Source: Bremerella volcania (GTDB taxonomy: Bacteria > Planctomycetota > Planctomycetia > Pirellulales > Pirellulaceae). Taken from it: DNA of 64,000 nucleotides. Shown in pieces: positions 33,539-42,238 of the stretch. Position numbers and translations under genes: made by a program. The stretch lies in contig NZ_CP036289.1 of assembly GCF_007748115.1 (NCBI RefSeq), forward strand, positions 558,001 to 622,000. The letters run 5' to 3'. The notes below the pieces were generated by a model. That model ran no database searches. It was not told where the DNA came from and saw nothing but the letters and a program-made list of their open reading frames with translations. Every line of letters starts with the position of its first letter. Within the stretch, counting starts at the first letter, position 1.

Positions 33539-35488
33539 TTACGGCTGCCAGGCTTCGTCGAAGAAGTCGGCGGCAACCACTTTGCCGGGGGACGAACCGT
33601 CGGGATCTTGGCGAATGTCAATGAAAGCCCAGTCCGGCAGCTTGGGGTTTTGCAGGCTGTTGGTACGATCGTGATCCTCGCGGAACGTCGGGCCACTGTT
33701 GATCACCAGGTACTTCTTGGGGTTTAACGGATTCGGGTAGATCATCAGTGGGACGTGATTGGCCGCGTCGACCTGGTGACTGCCGAGCGAGATTTCCTTT
33801 TCGTCCCATGCCAGCGGCAACTGGCCAATCGTCTTCTTGAGGATCGAATTGCTCTCCGGCGTACCCCAGCAGATCAAGTTGTACTTCTGGATATCGGCAT
33901 CCGTCACCTCCTTATCGAGCTTGGTCCGCAGCTTGCCGCGAAACAAGGCCTGCCAGCGATTGGCCAGGTGCTTCGATTCGAAGTCGACCCAGCGCTGCAC
34001 GTTGGCGTTGGACGACTTGCCGGAAGGAAGCACGACCAGAAACGGCGTCATCAACGCATCGTCGATCGGTCCTTGCAGGCCTGGGATCTTATGCAGCTTG
34101 TCGGTCGATGCCGCCTGATCGGTGACTTCCCACTGGTTGCCGCTTTTGGCCAGGATGATCGACTTGGCGGGCTTGTCTCCTTCGTTCACGGCGAGCTTCT
34201 GCCCGTCGATCTCCAAGTTGAACGGCTTTGCCTTGTCGAGATCGATCTTCATCTTGGCGACGTTCCGTGTGACGACGAAGAGTTCGTTGTCCGCCTTCCA
34301 CAGGGCACCGACTCGGCTGTCTTCCCAGTGCCGCGTCAGTTCCAGCAGCTCGACCCAGTGCATCTTGCCGTAACGTAGGGTCGGCGTCTGGATGGTGACG
34401 TTCAGCGGGTATTCCGCTTGCCCTTCCTCCCGAGCCGCTTTGATCATCGCCAGGATTTGCTCCAGCGTTTCCGGGGCGTACTTGTGCCCCATCTTCGGGC
34501 CGATCAGGTGAGTGAGCGTTTGGCCTTCTTTCTCAAAGGCTTCTTCCATCACCCGGGCGGCTTGGATTTGTTTGTCGTTTTCGCCGCTGTACGCAACGAC
34601 CGGAAGATTAAAAAGGTTCGTTGTGTAGCTGGGAACGTCGTAAACCTGCCACAAGATTTGCTCGTACTTGGGCGGGTAGTCTTCCTTCTTCAAGTTCTGA
34701 TAGCGGGCCGTTTCCGCGAAGCCAGCTCCCGGGCTCATCGCAACGAAGTTCTCGGCATAGTGAGCACCGATGTGCCAGCAGCCTGCGCCACCCATCGAGA
34801 AGCCCATCAGGACGATCCGCTTGTCGTCGATGTTGTACTCTTTCTTCACGGCGGCAATCGCGTCGAGCACGTCGACTTCGCCGGCCGACTTGAAGCCGAT
34901 GCACTGACGGCCGAACGGATGCAGGACGATGGCGTCGTCCGGCGTGATCTGGCCAGCCTTGGTCGAGCGTTCGTGAATGAAATGCAGGTCGGTGGCCTTG
35001 TCGCCGCGGCCATGCAGCCAGACGTAAAGCGGCTGCGGCTGGGAAAGGTCCAGGCCTTCCGGAATCACCAGGCCGTATGGCTGTGAACTACCGTCGATGC
35101 TGCTGGTGTACCCGCGAACGACCAGCCCTTTTTGTTCCTTCCAGGGAGCGTTGTTTTTGGCGAGGCTCTCGGCTCGATTGCGAGCCATCGTCAGGCAGGC
35201 TTGGGCCTTCTTGACGTCTCCTTCGCCATAGAACTCGCCATGCTCGATGGCGAACTCGACCGCCTTGCGATAGACGTCGACGTCGGCAAACAGCGGGTTC
35301 TCTTTCACCTCGGTCGAGAACTTCTCGACCTCGGCGATCCGAGCTTCCAGGTTCTTCTTGGTTGGCTCCGGCAACGTGTAGTCGCTCTTGGCCGGCAAAC
35401 GGCGGGCGATCGGTTTGATGGCATCTTGGGCCAAGGCCGAAGCCGTGAACAGACCGATGAAAAAGAGGCAAAACAAAGTGCGATTCAT
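33539..35488 (-). CDS. Large secreted alpha/beta-hydrolase (esterase-like)
   Basis: 649 residues from the ATG at 35488, which opens a signal peptide (TLFCLFFIGLFTASALA). A helical region (about 30-120) precedes the hydrolase domain. The oxyanion-region LYVWLHGRGD is followed by the nucleophile elbow GFSMGGAG (Ser near residue 231) and the candidate acid in YSGENDK; the His is probably in GPKMGHKY. The C-terminal 250 residues form a further domain with no family assignment. This arrangement is seen in planctomycete secreted esterases and depolymerases. Substrate unknown. The upstream DUF1801 gene starts on the same strand and may be co-transcribed. Confidence 0.82.
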   Translation of the reverse strand: MNRTLFCLFFIGLFTASALAQDAIKPIARRLPAKSDYTLPEPTKKNLEARIAEVEKFSTEVKENPLFADVDVYRKAVEFAIEHGEFYGEGDVKKAQACLTMARNRAESLAKNNAPWKEQKGLVVRGYTSSIDGSSQPYGLVIPEGLDLSQPQPLYVWLHGRGDKATDLHFIHERSTKAGQITPDDAIVLHPFGRQCIGFKSAGEVDVLDAIAAVKKEYNIDDKRIVLMGFSMGGAGCWHIGAHYAENFVAMSPGAGFAETARYQNLKKEDYPPKYEQILWQVYDVPSYTTNLFNLPVVAYSGENDKQIQAARVMEEAFEKEGQTLTHLIGPKMGHKYAPETLEQILAMIKAAREEGQAEYPLNVTIQTPTLRYGKMHWVELLELTRHWEDSRVGALWKADNELFVVTRNVAKMKIDLDKAKPFNLEIDGQKLAVNEGDKPAKSIILAKSGNQWEVTDQAASTDKLHKIPGLQGPIDDALMTPFLVVLPSGKSSNANVQRWVDFESKHLANRWQALFRGKLRTKLDKEVTDADIQKYNLICWGTPESNSILKKTIGQLPLAWDEKEISLGSHQVDAANHVPLMIYPNPLNPKKYLVINSGPTFREDHDRTNSLQNPKLPDWAFIDIRQDPDGSSPGKVVAADFFDEAWQP

Positions 35489-35516
35489 GGCAGGTTGGCT
35501 CGCAAGGAACGAGAGT

Positions 35517-35903
35517 TTACTTGTGGCAGCTGGCGTATTGAACAAGGCGGGTAATCGAATCGACGGGGATATCCAGGGCAGATTCAAACGGCACGTATCG
35601 GATGTGCGAAAGTTCCTCTCCCTCAAGCAGGCCTTCCTCGTCCGGCAAGCGAGTTCCCCACTGGAACCCAAGTCGGACATGGTCGGCCTTGGGTTGGATA
35701 AATGCAAAGTAAAACGACTGGCGGTATCCAATGATTCGCCAGCCGGGATACGCTTTCTCGCGAACGTCCGGTACGGCCTCTTTTACCAGCTTGCGTAGCG
35801 ACTGGGCCGTATCGCGAACCGAGAGGGGAAAGTCGGCCAGAAGATCCTTGGGAGAGAAGACTCCACTGGGCCGACGGTTTCCCATGTCTCGTGTCACTTT
35901 CAC
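35517..35903 (-). CDS. DUF1801 domain protein
   Basis: 128 residues, the usual length of DUF1801 (YdhG-like) proteins, cytoplasmic, alpha/beta fold. Characteristic segments are VRDTAQSLRKLVKEAVPDVREKAYPGW and the strand-loop segment FYFAFIQPKADHVRLGF. Related proteins include the iron-chaperone-like Fra, but no function can be deduced here. It lies between a DUF1080 gene 13 bp upstream and the esterase gene 28 bp downstream, all on the minus strand; the three may form one transcript. ATG at 35903 is taken, with ATG at 35885 as alternative. Confidence 0.78.
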   Translation of the reverse strand: MKVTRDMGNRRPSGVFSPKDLLADFPLSVRDTAQSLRKLVKEAVPDVREKAYPGWRIIGYRQSFYFAFIQPKADHVRLGFQWGTRLPDEEGLLEGEELSHIRYVPFESALDIPVDSITRLVQYASCHK

Positions 35904-35916
35904 GTTGCGAAAACGT

Positions 35917-36912
35917 TTACTTCTTCACGACCCAGATGTTGCGATAAACAACCGGGTTGCCGTGACCTTGCAGGTAAATCGCATCCGGCCCTGGTCCTTC
36001 CTGGTGACGGCCTGGGGTGTTGCTGGGCAGTTCCAGGTCGTCGTGGATGACGACGCCGTTGTGCTTGATCGTGACGCGTGCGTTTTCGGTCTTCTTGCCG
36101 TCGGCGTCGTACTTGGCCGCGGTGAAGTCGACGTCGTAGGTCTGCCAGGTGAGTGGCGGGAAGCACATGTTCACCTTGGGCTTCGAGACCTTGTAGATGC
36201 CTCCGCATTCGTTGTCGGCGCCGGTCAGGCCAAACGAATCGAGGACCTGGCATTCGTAGCGGCTTTGAATGTATAGACCGCTGTTGCCGCGAGCCTGACC
36301 GCGAGCGTCTGGCTTGAAAGGCGTACGGAATTCGAGGTGCAGCGTGTGATCGCCGAACTTCTCTTTCGATTCGCAGTCGGCCAGCAGCAGGTCTTCTTGA
36401 ACGATCTTGCCGTTATTCCAGGCATCGGCGCTGGTGCCGTCGAATAGAACGAGCGCACCTTCAGGAGCCTTCGCGCCCAGGGTGGGGCTCTTGCGAACGA
36501 CCTTTTCCAGCGTGCCGATTTCGGCACCCCCTTCGCCAATGACTTCGATCTTGCCGTCGTGGAGCGTGGCGACGAAGTTGTCCCCTTTGAACTCGACCTT
36601 GTTGCCGCTGGCGGTTCCTTCGACCTTCAGCAGTTCGTCGTAGTTGCCGCCGGAGTAACCCTCGCCGGGCAAACCGCCTGGGTAGGTGACCGCCTGGAAC
36701 TTATCGTTGCCCAGGGCGATGACCTGAACGCCGTACTTCACTTCCGCGCCGTCGGTCTCGACTTTGCCGACGTATTCGCCTTGAAGCTTGTACGAAGCTG
36801 GGGCTTCTTCCTGTGTGGTGTACGTTTTGGTGTCGTCCGCGGCGAACAGGGCCAGCGGAGCGGCGACGGCCAACATGGCGGTCAAAATGAGGTGGGCGAG
36901 GGGACGCTGCAT
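35917..36912 (-). CDS. DUF1080 (3-keto-disaccharide hydrolase-like) secreted protein
   Basis: 331 residues from the ATG at 36912, which begins a signal peptide (RPLAHLILTAMLAVAAPLALFAA); an open start at 36996 is upstream of it. The DUF1080 domain is a concanavalin/LamG-like beta-sandwich, with ALVLFDGTSADAWNN near residues 157-171, GNSGLYIQSRYECQVLDSFG in mid-domain and NIWVVKK at the end. An extra N-terminal beta-rich region (about 30-150) precedes it. Family members degrade or bind keto-sugars and cyclic sugars; the precise substrate is unknown. The protein is extracytoplasmic. Lhr ends about 100 bp upstream. Confidence 0.85.
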   Translation of the reverse strand: MQRPLAHLILTAMLAVAAPLALFAADDTKTYTTQEEAPASYKLQGEYVGKVETDGAEVKYGVQVIALGNDKFQAVTYPGGLPGEGYSGGNYDELLKVEGTASGNKVEFKGDNFVATLHDGKIEVIGEGGAEIGTLEKVVRKSPTLGAKAPEGALVLFDGTSADAWNNGKIVQEDLLLADCESKEKFGDHTLHLEFRTPFKPDARGQARGNSGLYIQSRYECQVLDSFGLTGADNECGGIYKVSKPKVNMCFPPLTWQTYDVDFTAAKYDADGKKTENARVTIKHNGVVIHDDLELPSNTPGRHQEGPGPDAIYLQGHGNPVVYRNIWVVKK

Positions 36913-37013
36913 GATGAACTCCCAGCAGTTGATCAGGGGGTGGAAAAAACAAGGAGAGGGACATTCCATTGTGGTTCGCCGCACGGCCAGATGCAACCTG
37001 CCTCAATCCGGGG

Positions 37014-40000
37014 CTAGCTGGCGGTCGAACGGCGACGGGGAAAGCCGATCGGGATCGTTTGTGGCGGTAATCGTCGGCCTGCGTGCAGCGCTCGGGTCAT
37101 TTCCATCTGGTCGTTGGGATCGACGGGACGCAAAAACTCAATCTCGCCTCCCCGCTTTGTCGCCACGACCTGGCCGTTCTGCCAGATGAGAGCATTGGTA
37201 TGAATCGCGGGCACCTTATGCCCTTCGGTCAGCACGCCGGCCAGGTTCAAGGGGTCGGTGCCGCTGACCGCGACCCAGGGATCCTCTTGCTTGGCATCGC
37301 GCAGCTTTCGCAGCGCGTAGATGGCCTGCTCGGTGCCGTACTGCTCGCCGCCGGCATTCTTCACGAAGCGTCCCCCGCGAAGTTCGCCCCGACGTTCCAT
37401 CCGCCGCAGCATCGGAACGAGCTGAGCCCACGAGGGGGCTGCCGTTTCACGGTGCAGCAGGTCGCGGAAGATCACCCCGTACCGTGCGATCAGCTGCAAG
37501 CACCAGCGGTGCAGGTAATCTTCGGCGGTGACTTCCTCGACGATGCCCGGGAACAGCGACCACCGCCCGGCCCGCGAGGTGGCGCTGGCCTTGCGCCGCG
37601 TGCGCGACTTCTTGGTGCCTGATTCGTCGACGATCTTCCGCACGGCGCTGAAGCTGTCGCAGGTGATCAGCCCCAAGGCCGCCAACTCGCGCAGGGCTTC
37701 GTCCAGGTGAGTCGGCAATAGCTTCGTGAGCACTTTGAGGTCTTGATGAAACAGGGCCCCGCGCGAGGTCAATGCTTCGAGCACATCTTGCGCGTTGCCG
37801 CGCGCCAGCGCTTCGGCCGATTGCCGCACGTCGGGTATGAGCCAGCCCAGGTTTTCGCGCTGCACGATCGCCATCGGCACGCTGCGGCGCAGCGACGCCA
37901 TGCTGGGACCTTCTTCGGCGTCCCCCTGCGGTGGTCGCAGACGTCCCCAAACCAGTTCGCCGGAAGTCAGCTGATCGTCGAGCCAGTCCGGGTCGTAATC
38001 GTCCATGCGCGCCGCGAGCAAGCTCCGTTCCCAGCTTCCGGCCGAAGCTTCGAAGCCTTGCAAGAGGTTCATCACCGCATTCAGGCCGCGTGCGCCGGAC
38101 GACTTCGTTTCCCGCTGCAGCAGTTGGTGCCGCACGAGAAAACGCAGGTACACGTCACGCTCGACCGGCTGAATCTGCTGGCGCAGGCCGTTGACCGTCA
38201 AGCGATGAATGCGAGCCAGCAGCCGCCGATCGCACCACTGTAGATCCCCTTCATGGGAAGAGCCTTCGGTCGAATATTGACCCCGCAGGATGATCCCTTC
38301 CGCCTCGACCGCTTCACACGCCGCATGCACGCTCGAGGTCTTTAGCCCCCAGGTCTGGGCCAGCTCTTCCGTCGAGAACGGACCCAGGCAAGGAGCCGCA
38401 CTACGCACCAGTTCGACCCAGGCCTGATGCGATTCCAACTGCTTGCCGACCCCTTCCGGTACGCTCACACGGGGTTCAGCCGTTCCGCCAGGCAGCGCCG
38501 CTTCGACGATCGAAAGGGTCTCGGTCGCCGTCCACAGTGGCTCGTGACCCTCGCGGACGTAACGCGTCGCGCGGCCTTGACTGACCAGGCGATCGAAAAG
38601 ACTATGCCACTCCTGGCCTTGCGACTCCGGCAAAGCGACCATCGAACTCAACACGTCATGTAGTTCGTCCGGGTCGCGCGCGGTCGGCCAGGCCTCGCGG
38701 CGGACCGTGGCGATCGCCTCGGGAGAAAGCTGCCCCAGTTCTTTCATCTCGCCAGGGGCCAGCGTGCGGCGGGTGGTGACGGCACGCGTCCGGCGGTCTT
38801 CGAGCCCGGCCGGATCGAGGAACGAATACGGATTCGCGTTGATGCGCTCGTGGGCAAACGGCGATGGCTCGCGCGTCTGCCGGGCAATGAACTGGACCTC
38901 GCCTGCTTCGACCGCCCGCAGAAGATCCTTCCAGCGTTCGACGTCCATCCCTTCGGTCAAACAGTCGTGCAGCGTCTGCTGCACCAGCGGGTGATCGGGG
39001 TACTTGATGTCTTCGTTGTGGTTTTCCAGGCACCCGACCTGATCGGGGAACGCGGCCGCCAACAGGTCGTCGGAACGGAAACGTACCATGTGGGGCGGGA
39101 CCTTCTTGCCTCCCATGAATCGCAGGATCGCCAGCGCGCGGGTCGCGTTCCAGCGCCAGCGAATGCCGAACATGGGAAACGCCAGGAGTGCTTGTTCGAG
39201 CAGTGCCTGACCGTTGTTGGAGTTCAACATCTTGAACATGTCTTCCAACGGAAAGCTGTGCTGCGGTCCCAGCGAAAGGACCAGTCCGTCATCGTCAGCG
39301 CTGGCTTGCAGTTCAAAGTCGAACGACCGGCAGAACCGTTTGCGAAACGCCAGTCCCCAGGCCCGGTTGATGCGGGTCCCCAGCGGTGCGTGCACAACCA
39401 ACTGCATGCTGCCTGCTTCGTCGAAGAAGCGTTCGAAGACGATTTTCGTTTGCGTCGGCACCAAGCCCATCGCCGCATGCTGAGCGGCGACGTAGCGAAC
39501 CGCTTGCAGAGCGGCCCATGGCGTGGCGTGGCACTCGGCCTGAACCCACTTCACGGTCTCGACGTCGATCTGATCGAATGACGACTCCAGCAGGCCGCCA
39601 TCTTGCGATTGAATCTTGAAACGTTCGCGCGTTGGGTCATCCGCCGCGGCGACGATCTTCTCGGCGATCTCCTCACGCAGGTCGGCGACTTCCTTGGAAA
39701 GCTCGATCGTCCGGCCTGGGGCTTCGCCGAACCAGAAGGGAACGCTCGGCGGCTGGCCTTGGGCATCCTGCACGATGACGTCGCTGCCGCGAATGGCCAG
39801 CACGCGCCACGAGGTGTTACCTAGCAGGAAGACGTCACCAGCTTTACTGTCGACGGCGAAGTGCTCGTCGACGGTTCCGACGACTTGCTTTTCCGGATCG
39901 GTCACCACGCGGTAGATCGGCATGTCGGGGATCGCCCCGCCAGAGGTCGTCGCGCTGATCCGGGCACCGCGGCGGGGCCGCAGCTTGCCGTTGATGCGGT

Positions 40001-41423
40001 CGCGATGGATATGCGCCCCGGTCTTGATCGAACGGGTCACTCCCTCGTTCACCATCTCCAGGACGTCCTGGTACTTCGGGTACGAAAGGTCGCGGTAAGG
40101 CCAGGCACGTTTGAATCGCTCGTACAGTTCGGCTTCGTCCTGCTCTTCGGCCGAAACTTCCGCGACGACCTGCTGGGCGAGGATATCGAGCGGGGCGACC
40201 GGGATTTCGATCCGATCGAGTTCCCCTTTCTCGACGCTTCGCATCAAAGCCAGACACTCGATCAGCTCGTCGCGCGTCAGCGGAAACAGGCGTCCCTTGG
40301 GGGTGCCATGCAGCGAGTGGCCAGAACGCCCGACGCGCTGCAGGAAGTTGGCGATACTACGAGCCGAACCGATCTGCACGACCAGGTCGATATAGCCGAT
40401 GTCGATCCCCATCTCGAGCGAAGCGGTCGCGACGATCGCTTTCAGTTTGCCGTCTTTCAGCCGCTGTTCGGCCGAGTGGCGGATCTCTTTGGCCAGGCTG
40501 CCGTGATGGCTGGTGATCACCTCGTCGCCAAGGACTTCCGTCAGGCGATGAGCGACCCGTTCGGCCATGCGGCGCGTGTTGACGAAGACGAGCGTGCTGT
40601 GATGCGACTGGATGAGTTTCACCAGTTCGTCGTACACTTCGCCCCACTGCTCGTTGGAGCAGACGGCTTCCAGCGGAGAAGGGGGGACGCTCACTTCCAG
40701 GTCGAGCTGCCGCCGATGGCCCCCGTCGACGATCGCACAGTCAGGCACGTCGTTCTCGTCGACGCGCTGGGCACCGACCAGGAAGCAGGCAATCTCTTCG
40801 ATGGGCTTCTGCGTGGCCGACAAGCCAATACGGGTCGGAGGTTCGATGCACAGGGCTTCGAGTCGCTCCAGGGTGATCGTCAGGTGCGAGCCGCGCTTGT
40901 CGCGCGCCAGCGCGTGGATTTCGTCGACGATGACCGTATCGACATGCCGCAGCGTCTTGCGGCTGCGCTCGGCGGTCAGCATCAGGTAGAGCGATTCCGG
41001 CGTGGTCACCAGAATGTGAGGGGGACGCCGCGTCATCGCTTGACGCTGCGACGAAGGGGTATCGCCGGTTCGCACGGCCGTACGGATCTGGGGCGGAAGC
41101 ATGCCCATGCTCTCGGCCATGTCGCAGATCTCTGCGAGCGGAACGTCGAGATTGCGATGGATGTCGTTGCTGAGCGCTTTCAGCGGAGAAACATAAACGA
41201 CGTAGGTCGTATCGAGTAGCTTCCCCGATAGCCAACGACGAAATAGCTGGTCCAGGCAGACCATGAATGCGGCGAGCGTCTTACCCGAGCCGGTCGGGGC
41301 CGCGATCAGCGTACACTGGCCTTTGGCAATCGACGGCCAGCCAGCGTTTTGGGCCTCGGTGGGCTTGCCAAACCGCTTGGTGAACCAGGCCTGAACGACA
41401 GGATGAAATAGCTCGAGCGACAT
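37014..41423 (-). CDS. lhr: Large helicase-related protein Lhr
   Basis: 1469 residues, close to E. coli Lhr (about 1538). Walker A APTGSGKT is at 42-49; DEIHALARDKRGSHL (near 165-180) is motif II. SATQKPIEE is motif III and VGRSGHS motif VI of this superfamily 2 DNA-dependent ATPase. The N-terminal helicase core is followed by an Lhr winged-helix/beta-barrel and a long C-terminal region (about 830-1469) characteristic of Lhr-Core plus Lhr-CTD. It translocates 3' to 5' on DNA and unwinds RNA-DNA and DNA structures in repair. No partner nuclease is adjacent. The start at 41423 gives MSLELFHPVV, which matches the family N terminus. Confidence 0.93.
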   Translation of the reverse strand: MSLELFHPVVQAWFTKRFGKPTEAQNAGWPSIAKGQCTLIAAPTGSGKTLAAFMVCLDQLFRRWLSGKLLDTTYVVYVSPLKALSNDIHRNLDVPLAEICDMAESMGMLPPQIRTAVRTGDTPSSQRQAMTRRPPHILVTTPESLYLMLTAERSRKTLRHVDTVIVDEIHALARDKRGSHLTITLERLEALCIEPPTRIGLSATQKPIEEIACFLVGAQRVDENDVPDCAIVDGGHRRQLDLEVSVPPSPLEAVCSNEQWGEVYDELVKLIQSHHSTLVFVNTRRMAERVAHRLTEVLGDEVITSHHGSLAKEIRHSAEQRLKDGKLKAIVATASLEMGIDIGYIDLVVQIGSARSIANFLQRVGRSGHSLHGTPKGRLFPLTRDELIECLALMRSVEKGELDRIEIPVAPLDILAQQVVAEVSAEEQDEAELYERFKRAWPYRDLSYPKYQDVLEMVNEGVTRSIKTGAHIHRDRINGKLRPRRGARISATTSGGAIPDMPIYRVVTDPEKQVVGTVDEHFAVDSKAGDVFLLGNTSWRVLAIRGSDVIVQDAQGQPPSVPFWFGEAPGRTIELSKEVADLREEIAEKIVAAADDPTRERFKIQSQDGGLLESSFDQIDVETVKWVQAECHATPWAALQAVRYVAAQHAAMGLVPTQTKIVFERFFDEAGSMQLVVHAPLGTRINRAWGLAFRKRFCRSFDFELQASADDDGLVLSLGPQHSFPLEDMFKMLNSNNGQALLEQALLAFPMFGIRWRWNATRALAILRFMGGKKVPPHMVRFRSDDLLAAAFPDQVGCLENHNEDIKYPDHPLVQQTLHDCLTEGMDVERWKDLLRAVEAGEVQFIARQTREPSPFAHERINANPYSFLDPAGLEDRRTRAVTTRRTLAPGEMKELGQLSPEAIATVRREAWPTARDPDELHDVLSSMVALPESQGQEWHSLFDRLVSQGRATRYVREGHEPLWTATETLSIVEAALPGGTAEPRVSVPEGVGKQLESHQAWVELVRSAAPCLGPFSTEELAQTWGLKTSSVHAACEAVEAEGIILRGQYSTEGSSHEGDLQWCDRRLLARIHRLTVNGLRQQIQPVERDVYLRFLVRHQLLQRETKSSGARGLNAVMNLLQGFEASAGSWERSLLAARMDDYDPDWLDDQLTSGELVWGRLRPPQGDAEEGPSMASLRRSVPMAIVQRENLGWLIPDVRQSAEALARGNAQDVLEALTSRGALFHQDLKVLTKLLPTHLDEALRELAALGLITCDSFSAVRKIVDESGTKKSRTRRKASATSRAGRWSLFPGIVEEVTAEDYLHRWCLQLIARYGVIFRDLLHRETAAPSWAQLVPMLRRMERRGELRGGRFVKNAGGEQYGTEQAIYALRKLRDAKQEDPWVAVSGTDPLNLAGVLTEGHKVPAIHTNALIWQNGQVVATKRGGEIEFLRPVDPNDQMEMTRALHAGRRLPPQTIPIGFPRRRSTAS

Positions 41424-41504
41424 GCTGAAGCATTATATCGAACTGTACGGATGTGCATAGGTAAAAGTTGCGAAAGAAAGACGCAACCAGCCCTGTCAGT
41501 AAAG

Positions 41505-42158
41505 CTAAAGCGTTTCCAGCTCTAGGTTTCGCAGGGCGGCCCCGGTGTTCCAGGTGCCGATGCCCAGGGGCTTGGTCGTATCTTGCTCGATCCAGATATC
41601 GAGTCGACGCCCTTCCGGGTTGTAGTGGATAATCTCTTCGTTATCGAGCCAAACCTGGACGTGCTTCGGCTTCACGCTTACGCGGATCTTGTACCACTTG
41701 TTGTTCTCGAACTCGGTGTAGCCGGTCGTTTCGTTCTCGACCGCCGACATGCCGTCGATGCTGGTGATGCCGGTCACGCCGCCCCCCCAGCCGCCGATGA
41801 TCAGCGTTTGATGGGCGTCGCCGACCGGGAAGGTCAGTCCGCAGAAGAAGTCTCCCCCTTCGACTCGCTTGGCTTCCAGGCGAATCTCGTAGTTCATCTT
41901 CGGCGGGTTGCCGTCGAGCACAATGCCGGTGGCCGGGTCCCCTTTGCCGAGCAAGATTTCGCCATCCTTGACCGAGACCTTCCCATGGTCTTCGTAGAAG
42001 CCTTCGTCGTTGATCTTCCACCCTTTGAGGGTTTTTCCGTCGAAGAGCTTCTGGATCTTCGACTCCTTCTCCTGCGGTTTCGCGGCTTCCTTTTCTTCTG
42101 CCAGCGCCGGGAGGGCCAAGAGAACGAAACAAACCAATAGCAGGGAAGTACGAAGCAT
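41505..42158 (-). CDS. DUF1080 (3-keto-disaccharide hydrolase-like) secreted protein, short
   Basis: 217 residues: signal peptide (RTSLLLVCFVLLALPALA), a charged linker, then a single DUF1080 beta-sandwich starting QKLFDGKTLKGWKI and ending NLELETL. The domain includes GGDFFCGLTFPVG and DIWIEQDTTKPLGIGTW. It is the minimal form of the family, without the extra N-terminal region of the homologue at 35917. Exported or periplasmic. Upstream, 80 bp away, lies the hybrid histidine kinase on the same strand. Confidence 0.85.
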   Translation of the reverse strand: MLRTSLLLVCFVLLALPALAEEKEAAKPQEKESKIQKLFDGKTLKGWKINDEGFYEDHGKVSVKDGEILLGKGDPATGIVLDGNPPKMNYEIRLEAKRVEGGDFFCGLTFPVGDAHQTLIIGGWGGGVTGITSIDGMSAVENETTGYTEFENNKWYKIRVSVKPKHVQVWLDNEEIIHYNPEGRRLDIWIEQDTTKPLGIGTWNTGAALRNLELETL

Positions 42159-42238
42159 CGAGCGAACCTCTGGCAGGCGAACAAGGAATCAAGATGACTC
42201 AATCTTCGCACGCACCACGCCCCAACGCAACGGTTGAA

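Noticed and set aside
35489-35731. N-terminal extension of the secreted esterase
   Set aside because: The extension is antisense-like sequence overlapping the DUF1801 gene; the ATG at 35488 starts the signal peptide.
39861-41219. A 452-codon plus-strand open frame opposite lhr
   Set aside because: It is the antisense of a clear Lhr helicase gene; the frame persists only because of high GC content and has no recognisable domain.
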